Source of the DNA: Juglans regia
Lineage: Eukaryota > Streptophyta > Magnoliopsida > Fagales > Juglandaceae
Reading direction: 5' to 3'
DNA length: 64,000 nucleotides
Assembly (NCBI RefSeq): GCF_001411555.2
Contig: NC_049910.1
Coordinates: 29,545,150-29,609,149, forward strand
Part shown: piece by piece, positions 48,270 to 60,994 of the stretch
Layout of the letters: every line of letters begins with the position of its first letter
How positions within the stretch are numbered: position 1 is the first letter of the stretch
Translations under genes and position numbers: made by a program
Notes under the pieces: model-generated
Seen by the model: the letters and a program-made list of their open reading frames with translations, nothing else
Database searches by the model: none
What the model was told of the DNA's origin: nothing

Positions 48270-48298
48270 GCCCTCCTATATTCTTAAATAAAAACTTG

Positions 48299-48478
48299 AA
48301 TAAATCAATAAATATAAATAAAAATTATTATTAAGAGTATTTATTTTATGCATATAATTTGATATCATATAGATCATATATCTATCTAAATAAGTGTTGA
48401 GAATAATCAACTAGAAGCAGTCACACAATAAGTACAAAGTTTGTACTGCTATAGTGACTTCTCTTTAACGTTACTTTA
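48299..48478. repeat. Dispersed repeat, family D (copy 2)
   Basis: Same orientation as 38617-38806 with about 80 percent identity. Confidence 0.75.
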
Positions 48479-49041
48479 AAAAACTTTTATCTCCAGTAAT
48501 TTTTATATATTTTTTATACACTTTATTAATATAATTAATTAATTTTTTATATAAATTAATTATTTTAATCAATATAAAAAATATATAAAAATAATTGTAT
48601 ATAACATAACTTTTTTTTTTTTTTTTTAAATACATGACTCTTTTATAAGTTCTTTACATTTTTTTTATTTAAATACACTCCACTTTTATAAATAATATGT
48701 CTAATTATTTTTTAGTTAAGTGATTTGTTTCCACGTTTGTCTAATTTTTCTCTTGATATTCCTCATGTCGAAAGCTATAGAAATATGTTGGATTTATTTC
48801 TCATCAACCTATTATATCATTATGATCATAATTGGATTTGGATCTTCGATAGTTGATATATAGATTTCATGGGTTATTCAAAATATTTTGTAGTCTAAGA
48901 CGAGATATTAAGTACATGAGGCAGCTTTAATTTTAAAATTATAATAATATTTACATATAAAATAATGAGAACTTATTAAAACCTTTTGAGATGCAACAAC
49001 CATTATTGTTTTACTTAATAATATCTATGAGGAATATAACA
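48479..49041. other. Intergenic, nothing recognised
   Basis: AT-rich spacer with a poly-T run near 48611-48627. Confidence 0.5.
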
Positions 49042-49181
49042 CATTACAAAAAAATTATTTATTTGTGATTATTTATTTTTTGCGAAGATGATTACTTTCT
49101 GTCAAAATGAGTTTATTTTTATCGTAAATAGTTATTATCATCGCAAATAATTCGTCACAAATGCTCGTTTTTTTATAACGG
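49042..49181. mobile_element. CACTA-like non-autonomous element (140 bp)
   Basis: Almost the same length as the copy at 12380 and shares 'caaataattcgtcacaaat' at the same distance from the right end. Its termini (cattacaaaaaaa, tttttttataacg) are more decayed. Confidence 0.65.
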
Positions 49182-50341
49182 TACAATTTGAAAGAGCATC
49201 TACTTTTGATGTGAATCAAGTATTACGTCTCCTTGTCCATAATACTTTTTTTAATGTTTAATATTGAATACAAATCAAGGTATCAATATCAAAATATACA
49301 TCATATTTTAAAAATTTTTCAAAAGGATTATATCATCATTTTGACACTTCTTTTCCGGTTCACCCTTGTTTGAAAGTTTTGTAAATTTTGATAGATTTCT
49401 TTGAGTAAAACTTTTATATTTATTGATTTTTTAATTTTTGTTTAAAACCAAATCTTACCATTTAAAGTTGATTTTATTTTAGGTAAAACTTTTTTCATCT
49501 TTTATGCCAATCAATCTCCTTTTTGCTTTTTATTATTATTATTTTTTAATTTCTATTTTGAGGATCATAATTTTTTTATTTTCTTATTGTAGGAGCCTAC
49601 TCAAGTGAGGGGCCTTAGGCCGTGGCGCCCTTAGTTGCCTACTCCTTGAGCCGGCTCTTATATATTAGTATCAGTTTTTTTTTTTTTTTTTAAATTCAAA
49701 TTTTTAAATTTTAAATTTCATAATTTTCAACATATTAATAACTAACACGTCAGTACAAATAACTTTTTCCTTTTTTAATATATCTAAGCTCCAACTCTTC
49801 ATCACCTTGGATTTTATTGTTCTAATCATACTAATTGACCTTGGATCTTGGTTTCTTATATCAAACATTAAACAGAAAGACACTTAAAAATGCACCACGT
49901 CAACTAGTATATCTCTATCTTCGAGTGCACTTTTTTTTTTTCAAGAAAATTTAAATCACAATAAAAATAAAAATATAGTCACAATTAAAGACACAAGTAT
50001 TCTTAGGATGATGATCCATTCGAGTTGAATTAAAAACGAAATTTATACAACCAGAACTTCCAAGGAAAAGAATAGAGTTTGATTACAAAGAATCACCTGA
50101 AGTTTCAGGTTCAACGAGTCATTACACCTATAACTAAGGGTATGACTAAAAATACAGTGACAGAGGGAGAGCCTGTAGATATGAAAGAATCAAACACAAC
50201 ATTTTTTTTTTTTTTTATAAGTGAATCAACAGAAGATTTAACAAGCATAGATAGCGAAGAGAACAATTAACCGCTTGTATGATCCGCATTCAAGGAATAA
50301 TGGGATTTTTTTTTTTTTATCCCAGCAATCAGTGACAGTAT
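49182..50341. other. Intergenic, no gene supported
   Basis: A short GC-rich word cluster at 49591-49660 (gaggggccttaggccgtggc) stands out and may be a repeat fragment. The frame at 50079-50270 has no motif. Confidence 0.4.
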
Positions 50342-50402
50342 CATCTATCTTTTGGCTAAGAACAAGCGAGGGTGAGTGGTCATCTTACATTAATATCTGA
50401 GC
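50342..50402 (+). pseudogene. U2 snRNA-like fragment
   Basis: 'cttttggctaagaacaag' (50349-50366) matches the conserved 5' part of U2 snRNA except for one base, and 24 nt later 'taatatctga' matches the next conserved block with almost the U2 spacing. The branch-point-pairing stretch between them is not conserved, no plant snRNA upstream element is seen, and the 3' half and Sm site are missing. Best seen as a retroposed or decayed U2 copy. Confidence 0.4.
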
Positions 50403-51678
50403 GCTTTGATCTGGCATTACTGCTGATCTCTTGAGAGCCAGTCAGGGAGAATCTTGGGAGGCTGTAACCTTCAGAAACCAAAACTGGCTGCTGAGGATAA
50501 AGCGTGGGAGGTTCTACTCAAGTGTGGGTCTCTACCCAGGGAAGCTCTTTTGCCTAAGCCCCCTTCTTGTATCTTTAGAATTTCGACTAGGTTTTGTTGG
50601 TCGCCTTTACTTGCCCGTTAGCTTGAGGGTGCCCTAAGTAAATATACTCGGCATTTCTTCGGGCGGGCAATGCGGGACCTGTGCTTGCACATGACTTTTG
50701 TCGCACTTTCGCATTAATTCCTTTGCGTCCTTAAGGGCTCAGGGCCAATGAAAACCTACTCTCAATGCCTGTCCCGTGAAGGTCCTCTCGCTCGAATGGT
50801 TCCCATAGACCATTTTGTGTATCTCTGTCATGACATACTGGGCTTCCTTCGGGAACATACACCTTTGAAGGGGGAGAGAAGCCTCGTTTGTATATCTTTC
50901 TGTCCACCAAAGTGAATCGGGCTGCCTTGTTCTTTACTCACCTCGCCTCCTCCTTTTGAGTGGGTAGCTCTTTGGTGACCAAGAATCAAATTCTCTCGCA
51001 CCCCCACTCCGGCACAACGTCTCCCACTTCTGTTACCATGACCCCCACGACCGAGACTTCCACTACTCTGGTGAATGCTTCCCATGGTAATTCGGCATCA
51101 TCCATTCTCGAGGTGGCCTAGGCTAGTCAGTCTGCCCTCCAGTTATCTTTTTGAGGGATCTGCTTGATGTCGAAACTCTGGAATCAGTTGCACTCCTACC
51201 ATACTCGCTGCAGGTAGAGTAGGAGATTTTCACTCTTTGTGACGTATGCTCTTTTGACCTGCTTCACCACCACCTTGGAAATCCGACGATGGTGACCCTA
51301 CTAGCAAAGCTTCAAATTCTACTTCATTGTTGATGGTCTTGAATTCGAGTCTAATCGAGTGGTAGGTTTCCTTGCCCTCGTCAGATACTATATACACCCC
51401 TATGCCTCTGCCTTTTTCGGCCCATTAATCCATCAACGTAGATATGCCACTAGCCGCTCCTTGGTGGGAGGGGCCTTTCCTTGATAGGTCCTGTCATCTC
51501 GGAGACAAAATTCGCCAAGGCTTGCCCCTTGATTGTCGTTTGGGGGGCACAATTGATATCGAACTCACTCAACTAGATCGACCAGGTCATTAGGCACCCG
51601 GACATGTCCAAGCGATCCAGGACCTTTTTCAACGGTGCTTCCATTGGGACTCTGATTGTGTATGCTTGGAAGTATGGT

Positions 51679-52740
51679 CTAAGTTGGCATGCGATTGCTA
51701 CGAATGCGAACGCGAACGCTAGTAGTACCATATGCAAGTATCACGGTTCCGCTCCTCTTAGTGAGTGGCTGATGTAATAGACAGGCCTTGGCACTTTGTA
51801 CTCCTTCCAGACCAACGCCTTTGAGACCTTGAGAACCGTTATCAATAAGTGGATAGACAATGTCTCCCTTGGCGTCATTTGGCTTTGCAGGGGTGGGGTA
51901 TTCGTTGAGTCGGGCGAACGCCTTCTCGTAGTCTTCGTTCCATTCGTGGGCCTTTCGTAACACTTGAAAGAATGGTGCACACTTATCGCTCAACTGGGAG
52001 ATGAACCGATCGAGTGTCACGGTTCTACCTGCCAACCTCTGTACCTCGCTGACAGTGCATGGGACTTCGTATTGATTATAGCCTGAATCTTCTCAGTGTT
52101 AGCCTCAAGTCCCCGACGTGTCCCTCCAAATCCTTGCTTTAACTAACAAGTTGTCAACATATACTTCCATATTGTAGCTGATTTGTTGTTTAAACATCCA
52201 GTTTACTTGTCTCTGGTAGGTGGCCTTGAAATTTTTAAGGTGGAAGGGCATCACTCGGTAGTAGTAGTGACCTCAAATTGTGATGAAGGTGATCTTCTGG
52301 ATCTGATTGTATTCGGAGTAGGCATCCTTGAAGCTCAACATTTTGTCCCCAGTTGTTGAGTCAATGATCCGGTCTATGTGTGGTAAGGGGAGGTTGTCCT
52401 TTGGGTATGCCTTGTTTTGGTCAATGAGATCTATACACATCCTCCATTTGCTGTTGTACTTCTATCCCAGTACCACGTTGGAAAGCCATTCCAGGTAGTG
52501 CGCTTCTTGGATGAATCCCGTGGCCAGCAGCCAGTCGACCTACTATGCTATTGTAGCATATTTCTCCACGCTGAAGCTACGTCTCTTTTGCCGTACCTTC
52601 CTCGCATTGGGGCTCACATTCAGGTGATGCTCAATTATGTTTCTGTCGATCCCGAGGCTATCCACATGACGCCAAGTGAACACGTCTTGGTGCTCGATTT
52701 GAGTTTGTATTAACTGGGAACTCATTTCATTATCCATCCT
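51679..52740 (-). pseudogene. Tat-like gypsy reverse transcriptase (broken)
   Basis: The start (52737-52543) holds the conserved linker with HLNVSPNARKVRQKRRSF. The middle (52540-52040) is readable only in pieces across frames. The thumb lies at 52035-51900 (AGRTVTLDRFISQLSDKCAP, HEWNEDYEKAF). Confidence 0.78.
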
Positions 52741-53045
52741 CGTCCCTATTCTTAGTCACCTCTCCAGGTGGGAGACATTTAGGGACACTAGTTCGAGGAG
52801 CTTGTCAGTCGCCCTCTGCTTCAGGTTCTGCTTGTCCTGAATCTCTGCTTCCCGATCGATAAGTTTTGGGGGCGGGGTAGATTTGTCAGTGTAGTGTGGG
52901 TTTATTCCATCGCACATTCCCCCCTCTTGGCTTGCTTAGGCCCCTTTTCACTTGCTTCCTCGGTTACGATCGTGGCTTTTAACTGTGTAGTCGTGGCTGG
53001 CGCACAAAAGGTACGTTGACCTTGTTAGACCGAAATAAATTTCGA

Positions 53046-53062
53046 TCCCACAGACGGTGCCA
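53046..53062 (-). other. Primer-binding site of the Tat-like element
   Basis: TGGCACCGTCTGTGGGA on the minus strand, two bases inside the LTR end. It resembles the TGGCGCCGT-type sites of Tat/Athila elements. Confidence 0.7.
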
Positions 53063-53064
53063 AC

Positions 53065-53500
53065 TGTTGATGTGTGTTTTGCAGCAGTTGGGCCATGACG
53101 AATCTCCTATACTTGTGGAGAGCAAGGAAGGGTGGCGGGGGGTGGTTGTGTCACCTCTGATGCAAAAGTTAGCACCCTCCAAGGAATAACCTAAAAAATG
53201 AGAATTTGAGAGCAAAGTCCTAAAAATGGCAGAAGTTACGGGTATCGTGTCACCTCTTTTGTTTCTGACTTCCCCTCCTCTAGTCTCGTTCCCCAGTCTG
53301 CCAGGCAATTACATTTAATGGGGCTACCCCCTTGTCGATAACTGAATCTTCTGTTGGGATTCTCGCCTGCATACCTTGCCGGCACATTTAATGGAGTTAT
53401 CCTTCTTCTGACATGATCCGGGTCGGGGCCCTGCTTGTGCCTGTATTGGCCCAATTCTCCCCCACATGAGACCATGCTAGGCTAGGCACACTTAGACCTT
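53065..53500 (-). repeat. 5' LTR of the Tat-like element (outer end uncertain)
   Basis: Begins TGTTGATG next to the primer site. The other end cannot be fixed because no second LTR is present. Contains a doubled 'acatttaatggggct'-like word. Confidence 0.55.
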
Positions 53501-53940
53501 GGGCCTTGGGAGTCCCCAGGTGTGGGCCGGGCCATGGAGAAAAATACCCATGCTACTACTATTAGTAGATTTATCATTTCATATAATTTTCCAAACATAC
53601 CGATTCTAAATCCAACACAAAAAAGGGAGCAAACCCAAAGAAACTTAAAACGGGTGGGAAGAAAACCCAACATTATACAAAATTAGGTTCAAGAATCAAT
53701 GCGAGAGAAACTGAACAAACAACCAACAACTCAAACAAGTTATGGAGACAAACACAAACATAAACACAAACACAATGAGAGACGACATGGGTTATCGACA
53801 TATTCTAATGAAAGCGGTCTTGCAATGTTTGCAACCGTTTTGTTTCACAGTTCGACAAATCATTCAGCTTGAATTTTTTGTGTTGGGTTTCGTACTTATT
53901 TCAACATTAGATTTTATTAATGTTTTCACATCTTTTTTTT

Positions 53941-54455
53941 TGTTGTTGATGGAAATAGTCTCATTTCATTAATGAACCGAAGTTACAAATGTGACTTAAT
54001 ACATGGAAAAATCCAAACTATAAGCCAACTACGCATAAGCTCTGAGACTTCCCCACATACAAATTTCTTTGTGACGGACATTGCCTTAACTTCTCAATAA
54101 ACTCTCTCCAAACAGAGAAAGCGTTCTGTAAACAGAACTAGAAGGCCCCTCTATCCTCCTAGGGAGGAAAAGTAAGGGACACTGCTATCTATACTAAATC
54201 TAATAGCCTATTTCTATTTTATTAAAACCTAAAAACAACAAAAAACCAAATAAAGCACATTAACTAACTACTAACTAACAACTAAACTACAAAACCACAA
54301 TCCTCGGTGTGACCCGGACGACACGCCCACCGCAAGCATTGGCATCTCGAGCCCTGATGGCACGCGCACCCAGCTCACGCACGGACACAACAGCCTCCAC
54401 TACGCGGGTAGCACCTATGCGCGAACACTGGTCGTACGATATCACTGGCCATGAC
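53941..54455 (-). repeat. Probable LTR of an unclassified retrotransposon
   Basis: Plus-strand ends TGTTGTTG and CCATGACA fit LTR ends, and the minus-strand bases just inside (GAGAGTGGGGGGAGA, about 54456-54470) look like a polypurine tract. A minus-strand tail NLGQELFESGG just before it resembles a polyprotein end. No partner LTR was found. Confidence 0.5.
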
Positions 54456-55135
54456 ATCTCCCCCCACTCTCGAATAGCTCTTGCCCCAGATTGCGTACGA
54501 TCCAAAGGCACAACACCTCACTTGGGTCAACAAAAGAACACAAGAACACAAAAACAGACGCTACACAATACTGGAATAGAACAAAAAACAGAAAACCAAA
54601 TCGAATGAACAATGCACGATGCGACGGCAGTGGCGCGTGCGGGGTGCTAGTCACACTAGGAGGAAAACCGACGGTCAATCGTGGAAGCCCCGGAGTCAAG
54701 GAGTCTAGAGAAGCCGAGCGTGGCATCGGCAGAGGGCTTCGCGGTGGCGCGTGATGAGCACACGTCAACGAGATCCGGAGCTTCGTCCCGCACGTGTGGG
54801 TTACAATCCACTCCGATGAACGCCATATTTGGTGGGCTTGAAGATTGGCGGTTGGGCTTCATCCCAGTGGGGCGCGTGTAGGAGGTAGACAGCTGCAAAG
54901 ACCCGAACTGCGATTCTCCTTTATTCGGCCTGAAAAACAAAATAAAATAAAAAACACTATATAGAGATAAAACTGGACAGACGAAAAGAGGGAGGGGAAG
55001 GAGAAAGAGGGGGGAGGAGCCGGAGCTCCCACCTCCTTTCATTTCAATATCAAGCTTTAGAGGTTTAGAGAGAAGGGAGGTTATTTTTCCTAGAGAGAGA
55101 GAAAATGTTTCCACATCTCAACAGTAAACATCCTT
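54456..55135 (-). other. GC-richer, probable internal or leader part of the same element
   Basis: Overlapping frames on both strands (e.g. 54656-55114 minus) have composition typical of GC-rich repeat leader sequence and no domain. A CT-rich tract and (GAGA) lie at its outer end near 55090-55105. Confidence 0.35.
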
Positions 55136-55796
55136 AGAATTTGCCCACGCATATTCGATAGAAATTGACAGCAGAAAAAGTGGGGTTCGGTTCTTGTCAA
55201 TGGAGCATTCATGATTGCCAATAATAATATTTGGTTATATATGGCAAAATACTAAGAAAGGTAGAGCGAAAGAATTATCACGTTTCTCGCTACAAAAAGT
55301 CTTACTATGCTTTAGAAAAAATCTTCTTGCTTTTTACGAAAGAATAATGTTATATATATACGAATTTAGTGTGTAAGTCTTGTATATATATATTTTAAAA
55401 AAAATAATAAACTCCATCATGAAAATGTGATTTTTTTAATAACTTTTTTATGGTGCAATTCATTTTTTTCAAAAAAAAAAAAAATCATACGGGACTTGCA
55501 CGCCCTAAATTGACACAAATTATCCTCCTTGAAAGTGATCACAAGGACATTTAAGTTAGAGAGAAATAAAATTTGTCATTTTAGATTTGTTTTCTTTTAT
55601 TTTTTAATTATATATATATATTTATATTAATAAGACGCATTTTAAATAATTTTATTTGTCAACACATTAAATATAAATATTTTAAAAAATATATCGTATC
55701 AACGAATGTGATTAGATCTAGGTGATAAAATTATGATAAAAAGTATATAATTGCTGTAAGGTTAAGTTGGATTTTTTAGATTGAACATGATAAGAG
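55136..55796. other. Intergenic with a family B copy
   Basis: The copy at about 55340-55505 begins 'aatgttatatatatacgaat' and ends 'catacgggacttgcacgcc', and may be a solo small repeat. Confidence 0.4.
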
Positions 55797-55801
55797 ATTA
55801 T

Positions 55802-56211
55802 TGCAAGAGTTTATTTAAACTCTATGTTCCACACCCCCATATTTTGATGGGTTTAGAATAACTCAATACTTATCACTTAATTGATGAATCACAATGAGAT
55901 TAGATTAACTCAAATGAGATAAGATTAACTCTATATCTAATCATAGTGGGACACAAAGTCTTTAGATTTCTTGATGGTCAGAAATCTATAAATAGTACTG
56001 ATGGGGTAAGTGTTTTCACCTATGACATCATTGTACCTCTAGCCATCGGGAGACACTCGAATGTAAAGTTGTTAGGGTGATCATTCTCTCATAATCAGTT
56101 CAGATTCTTCATCAAACTGTAATGAAGAGATATATGTAAGTTTTTTAACTGTTATTATTTATTATAGTAGATCATCGAAAATTATTAATGTTCATGCTAA
56201 AATATTTAACA
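55802..56211 (+). mobile_element. Solo LTR, 410 bp, target duplication ATTAT
   Basis: Ends TGCAAGAG and TTTAACA; ATTAT lies on both sides (55797-55801 and 56212-56216). It has a TATA box ctataaata at 55986-55994. The sequence is about 85 percent identical to 59663-60062, which carries a primer site, and this sets orientation. Confidence 0.9.
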
Positions 56212-56216
56212 ATTAT

Positions 56217-57850
56217 TGCCTAAGTAGGGTTTCCAATATTGAAAATGCAACTAAAATTGACTGCATTCCACCGATTCTTTGGTATCCACAATATTGTTTT
56301 ACCCTTTTTTTCTTAAAAAAAAAAATAAAAGATTGATGAGTAGGTGACATATTTGATTTTGTTTTCCTGTGAATGATGGTTGCCTCGCACCAAAAGGATT
56401 GATGATAGTTATATTGTCTACTTCTTTATGACTTGGTCTTTACTGGCAAGTGGATAAGGAAGGATGAAGCAATCATGAAAGCGTAGTCGGTACATTATGT
56501 CTTGCAATTAATTTCTTTTTGACGTTCTTGCGGCATTTAAGTTTATGAGATTACAGAATTAGTAAATATTATTATTATTAGGAGATATATAGGATCTTTC
56601 ATCTTTGGTATATAAAATGAAAAGGAAAATGTTAAGTGAACCGAGCTTGATCGAGTGGTAGGTTTTTTTTCTTGGTCTCTCTAGGAGGGTCTAAATGAAA
56701 AAGAGTTCAATCTATTGAAAGTTTATTGTCAAAAAAAAAAAAAAAAGAAATAAGATAATGAAGAGATAGAGTCGAAAGAGGTTGATTGAAAGTGACAAAA
56801 AATAAGTAAAATTCTGCTACTTTTTTGGAGAGCTCTATAAAAAGAGATCTCCAGATTTCTACAGAGATATATAATATTTCCTTCAATCTCTTCCTAACCT
56901 TATTTTCTCTATTGTCTTGGAAGTTACGTGAGATTATGAGAAAATTATACAATCACTAAAAGACAATACTAGGGTGACTATCAAATGTATACATTAGTAC
57001 AAATTGAGTTTTATTTATTTATTTATTTTTTTTTAATAATTTTTTAAACATCTTTAATAATTAATAAGAAAAAAATAAAAAATATAAATTTATTAATAAT
57101 CACTTTTTTAACTATTAAGAAAAAAAATAATAAAAAATAAAAATATATGAGTGGACACGGGCATATTTAATAAACATACTATAATTTTTCATTACCAAAA
57201 CATAATGAATTTTACCCTCAGGAGCCACTTAGATTTTTATGCCGAATCAGATAAATGTATCTCTTTATTTATATGTTTTATTTATTAATTACTTTATAGA
57301 TGAGTATCTAAGTATCGTATCAACGCCCAAAAAATAATCTTGGGCCATTCCATCGTATTATTAGACTTTGAGGATGCCAAAATAGTTATAGTAATTAGTT
57401 GTTTTTATATATTTAATATGAGTAATGTTATATGCATTTATAATTTTATTTATAATACTCATTTTTTTATTTTTTTTAAATTTTGAATTTTTGAAATTTA
57501 AATTTTATAATCTTCAGCATACTAATAATTGACAAGTGGGGAAGTTAATTTTTTAAGATAGTAGATCTTAACTTATTATATAATAAATCAAATATTTAAA
57601 AAAGTGTGATATTGTCACACTTTGATCTCTAAATATAGTACTGCGTGCTTTTATATTTTCTCTCGTCACTCTTCCTTATTAATGCAATATGAATGATTGA
57701 AGAAACCAAATAAAAAGTCATTTTTTGATGTTATAATTTTGCTTAAATGATCGATCCTCATGCAAAATATCTTTTTCAGTAGTTAACAAAACGATAAACA
57801 ATCACATTAAACATTATCCACTAATATTATTTTATTTTTTTTCTTCAGCT

Positions 57851-57883
<33 letters not shown>

Positions 57884-59662
57884 ACTCCACGGTTCAAAGC
57901 CTTTGGATGGGGATGATGTACAGGAATTGGGACCCAGATGCAACCCACAGGTTGACAAGACAATCAGACAAAGATAAGGTTGTCAACTTCGTATGCAACT
58001 TGTTTCAGAGATTTAATAATAATAGTAAGTTTAATTTCATGTATTAGTATAATTAATTGTTGAATAAACAAATGCATCATGTGAAGCATATTATAATGTT
58101 GTGCTTTGTGTTTGAATCTTTTAAAGTTGCCTTCTTTTCAAAGATTGGCTGGACCCTCCTAAAGTAGAAGATAAGATCTTACCTAAACACGAACTCTTTG
58201 TCTGCCCATTTGCTGAAAAAACAAATATTCACTTTTTCGTTCAGGTGTGTTTGGTTATACAGATTAATTAGCACTCATCCCATCTAACCAGCTTCGAATA
58301 ATTATTGAATTATTGGGTTAAGGAATTATTTTACAATTTATTCCCGTTTTAGTAAAATGTTCTTAGTTTCGTACGTACGTACGTACGGATATAATAGTAA
58401 TAGTAATACTAATAGAATAATATTACTACATTGTATTATTTTATCCTTTTATTTTGATCGTTAATGTATTTAATTTAATTTTTTTTTATTTTTTTCTCTT
58501 ACTTGCTGTTTAAAGAAATGTGATATTTTTTTTATGTATATTTTTTAAAAATTTAAAAATATTAAAAAAATATGAATAAGAAAAATGAAAAAAAAGAAGA
58601 ATTTCATAGTAATATCAACACTGCATCAAATTCCTTTCTTTGTATAGACTCCAACCCAAACATCCCTTCCTTTCCTCTTTTTTTTTTTTTTTTTTTTCAC
58701 CTTTGGTTTTTACTCTCCGCTTTTCCTTCCTATCATGTTACATGGAAACTAAGTTTCAGTTTGGATATAAAAATATTTTCATCTCATCTTATTTTAATAT
58801 TAATTTTTTTTTAAATTTTCATATAAAATATAATATAAAATATAATTTTTTTAAATTTTAAAACAATAATAATAATAAAAAATAATATTCTATAATATTT
58901 TATTTAACTTATAATTTTTATCTAAAACCATCTTATTTCATCTCACTATCTAAACTCGGCTTAAATATCTGCTACGAAAGAAAGATAGACATATAAATTA
59001 AATCTATGATTGCTTGTGAGAAATTTTTAAACAATATTAAATTCTTAATAAATACCATATAGTATACTTAAATGTATATATTTATTTGCTCAAATGAAAA
59101 CTCGAGAAGAGCTCGAACATAGTTTAGGACTCGGGGAATAATTAAAAGCTGCTTTAATTATAAATCCTGGAATAGAATGGCCAGCTTTCTGATTTCTTGT
59201 AACTATTGGCTGAACTTGGGGGCCGGACCGATCATGAAATCCTGGTACCCGCCAAAAGAAATATGCTTAGAAACAATGGGCTTAGCAAGCATCCAACGTT
59301 TGTGCTGCTGCTTTATTTGTGTTATCCTGAAAGCATTTTGATATCGATGAGGCTAATTAATGCCTGATCTGGGACACACGTATACTGTCCATGCCCATGG
59401 GAATTAGGGACAACAATATAATATACACAAATATATATTTCTATAGTCTGTTAACTGCTTGAATGATTTATATTTACTGTATTTTTGCACACAACGTTGG
59501 GCTGGGGAAGCCCCTTGCCCATCATTTTGTTGGAATATTATCTTATTTGCCTAAATATCCCTTCCAGATTCCCCTGACCAAAGCAGTATTTTGTATTCAT
59601 TTGCCAAAACAGAGATATTATCAAAGCTGGGTTGCCCACTGTGTCACATTTTAGTGTTTTGT
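56217..59662. other. Intergenic, no gene seen
   Basis: Contains a family B copy (about 57418-57600), (AT)n at 57858-57882, a (GTAC)n run at 58372-58386, poly-T at 58678-58697 and a family A copy at 58755-58965. Frames here are low-complexity or motif-free. Confidence 0.5.
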
Positions 59663-60062
59663 TGTAAGAGTTTTATTAACTTTATGTCCCACACACCCAT
59701 ATTCTGATGGGTTTAGAATAACTCTATACTTATCACTTAATTGATGAGTTACAATGAGATAAGATTAACACTATATCTAATCACAGTGGGACACAAAGTT
59801 TCTAGATTTCTTGATGGTCAGAAGTCTATAAATAGTACTGAAGGGTTAAGGGTTCTCAGCTACAATGTTATGATGCCTCTAGCTATCGAGAGATACTTGT
59901 GAGGTTAAGTTGCCAGCGTGATCATTCTCTCATAGTCAAGTCAGATTCTTCATCGAACTGTAATGGAAAAAAGGTACATCTTTTAACTGTTACTATTTTA
60001 TTATCGTGGATTATAGAAAATCGAAGATCTGATTATTGATGTTCATGTTAGAATATTTAACA
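59663..60062 (+). repeat. LTR (400 bp) of the same copia-like family
   Basis: Ends TGTAAGAG and TTTAACA, TATA box at 59826-59834. Directly followed at 60065-60072 by TGGTATCA, the initiator-tRNA primer site, so this is a 5' LTR. The internal part is only traceable to about 60340; no coding domain or 3' LTR follows. Confidence 0.85.
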
Positions 60063-60994
60063 TGTGGTATCACAACATCAGGTTACATATATTTTATGAT
60101 CACAATAAAATATACAGTAAATAAATGACTATTTGATTTTATATCTACCTTCGTGTGTCTATCGATTTTTATCATGTTGTGGTCGATTGAAAACACTATG
60201 TCCTTTCGGTTTGAAAGTTAAATTTACGATGGTGTTTTTTAAGTAGCTATTATATGTTCTCATATGAAGAATTACGTAGTGATATTCATGTATATATTTC
60301 AGTTTTGAGTTTTTCTTACTTTCTCCCTTTGTTGTATTGTGTTTGTGTTGGGTAAAGGGAGTTAAGGGGGTTGTAAAGGGAATTAAGGAAAGGGGCTGCC
60401 GTGTGGGTTGGCAGTGTGTGGCGTAAGGTGGCCAGTGTCACCGTGCCAGTAACTTGGCCTGTACGGCGGCATAAAGGGGGCGACGTAAAGGGCTATGAAG
60501 CTCCGAATGGGTGATGCCGGATTGTGAACCTCGATTTTGTTGGTGCAAAATGAGGAGAGGTGTTTGGCATTGGGAGGAGGTTGAGAACCTCCTCTGCGAT
60601 GCCTCTGTGATGGCGGCGCATATGGCTTTAAAGCCCAGTGGCCGTTGCATTGATGTTGATAAAAAAAAAGAGGAAATAGTGAATGAAGGTGGACATCGGC
60701 GGCGGGAGGAGGGTGGGGACGCCATGCCGTCTTCTCCTCGCTGGCGACGTCCACGTTTGTGCCAAACTGAATGAAGAAAGACTAGTGCGGCATTGCTAAG
60801 TGCTAAGGGAAGAAGAAAGAAGAAACCTAGGGTTTCTTCTAACATGTAAAAGGCCTGGGCCGTGGGCTTTGGCCCAGTCCAAGAGAAATGGAGCAATGGG
60901 CCCGCATAACAGTGGCCCAACTCGAAAAAGAAGAAGAAGAGAATCAGGCATGTACAATTGGCTTGACCTAGTGTCATTGTTGACCAGACCCGTG
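60063..60994. other. Truncated internal region, then an unassigned GC-rich block
   Basis: 60065-60340 is AT-rich leader of the preceding element. 60350-60994 is GC-rich with overlapping long frames on both strands (60438-61004 minus; 60511-60774 plus). None carries a domain, and reading in several frames at once is expected of GC-rich sequence. Confidence 0.35.

Larger units (their letters stand above)
50430..53065 (-). mobile_element. Ty3/gypsy retrotransposon fragment, Tat-like, with internal deletion
   Basis: On the minus strand from the primer site at 53062 come RT (52740 to about 51700), RNase H (about 51600-51150) and integrase (about 50800-50430). gag and protease are missing: only about 300 bp separate the primer site from RT. 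The 3' end and 3' LTR are absent. RT words such as DVFTWRHVDSLGIDRNIIEH, RQKRRSFSVEKY and LDRFISQLSDKCAPFF are typical of the Tat/Athila branch. Frames are broken throughout. Confidence 0.8.

Noticed and set aside
49591..49660. GC-rich word cluster considered as a tRNA or SINE head
   Set aside because: No cloverleaf, A box or B box could be found.
54309..54768. Overlapping long frames on both strands
   Set aside because: GC-rich repeat sequence; no domain, and frames conflict.
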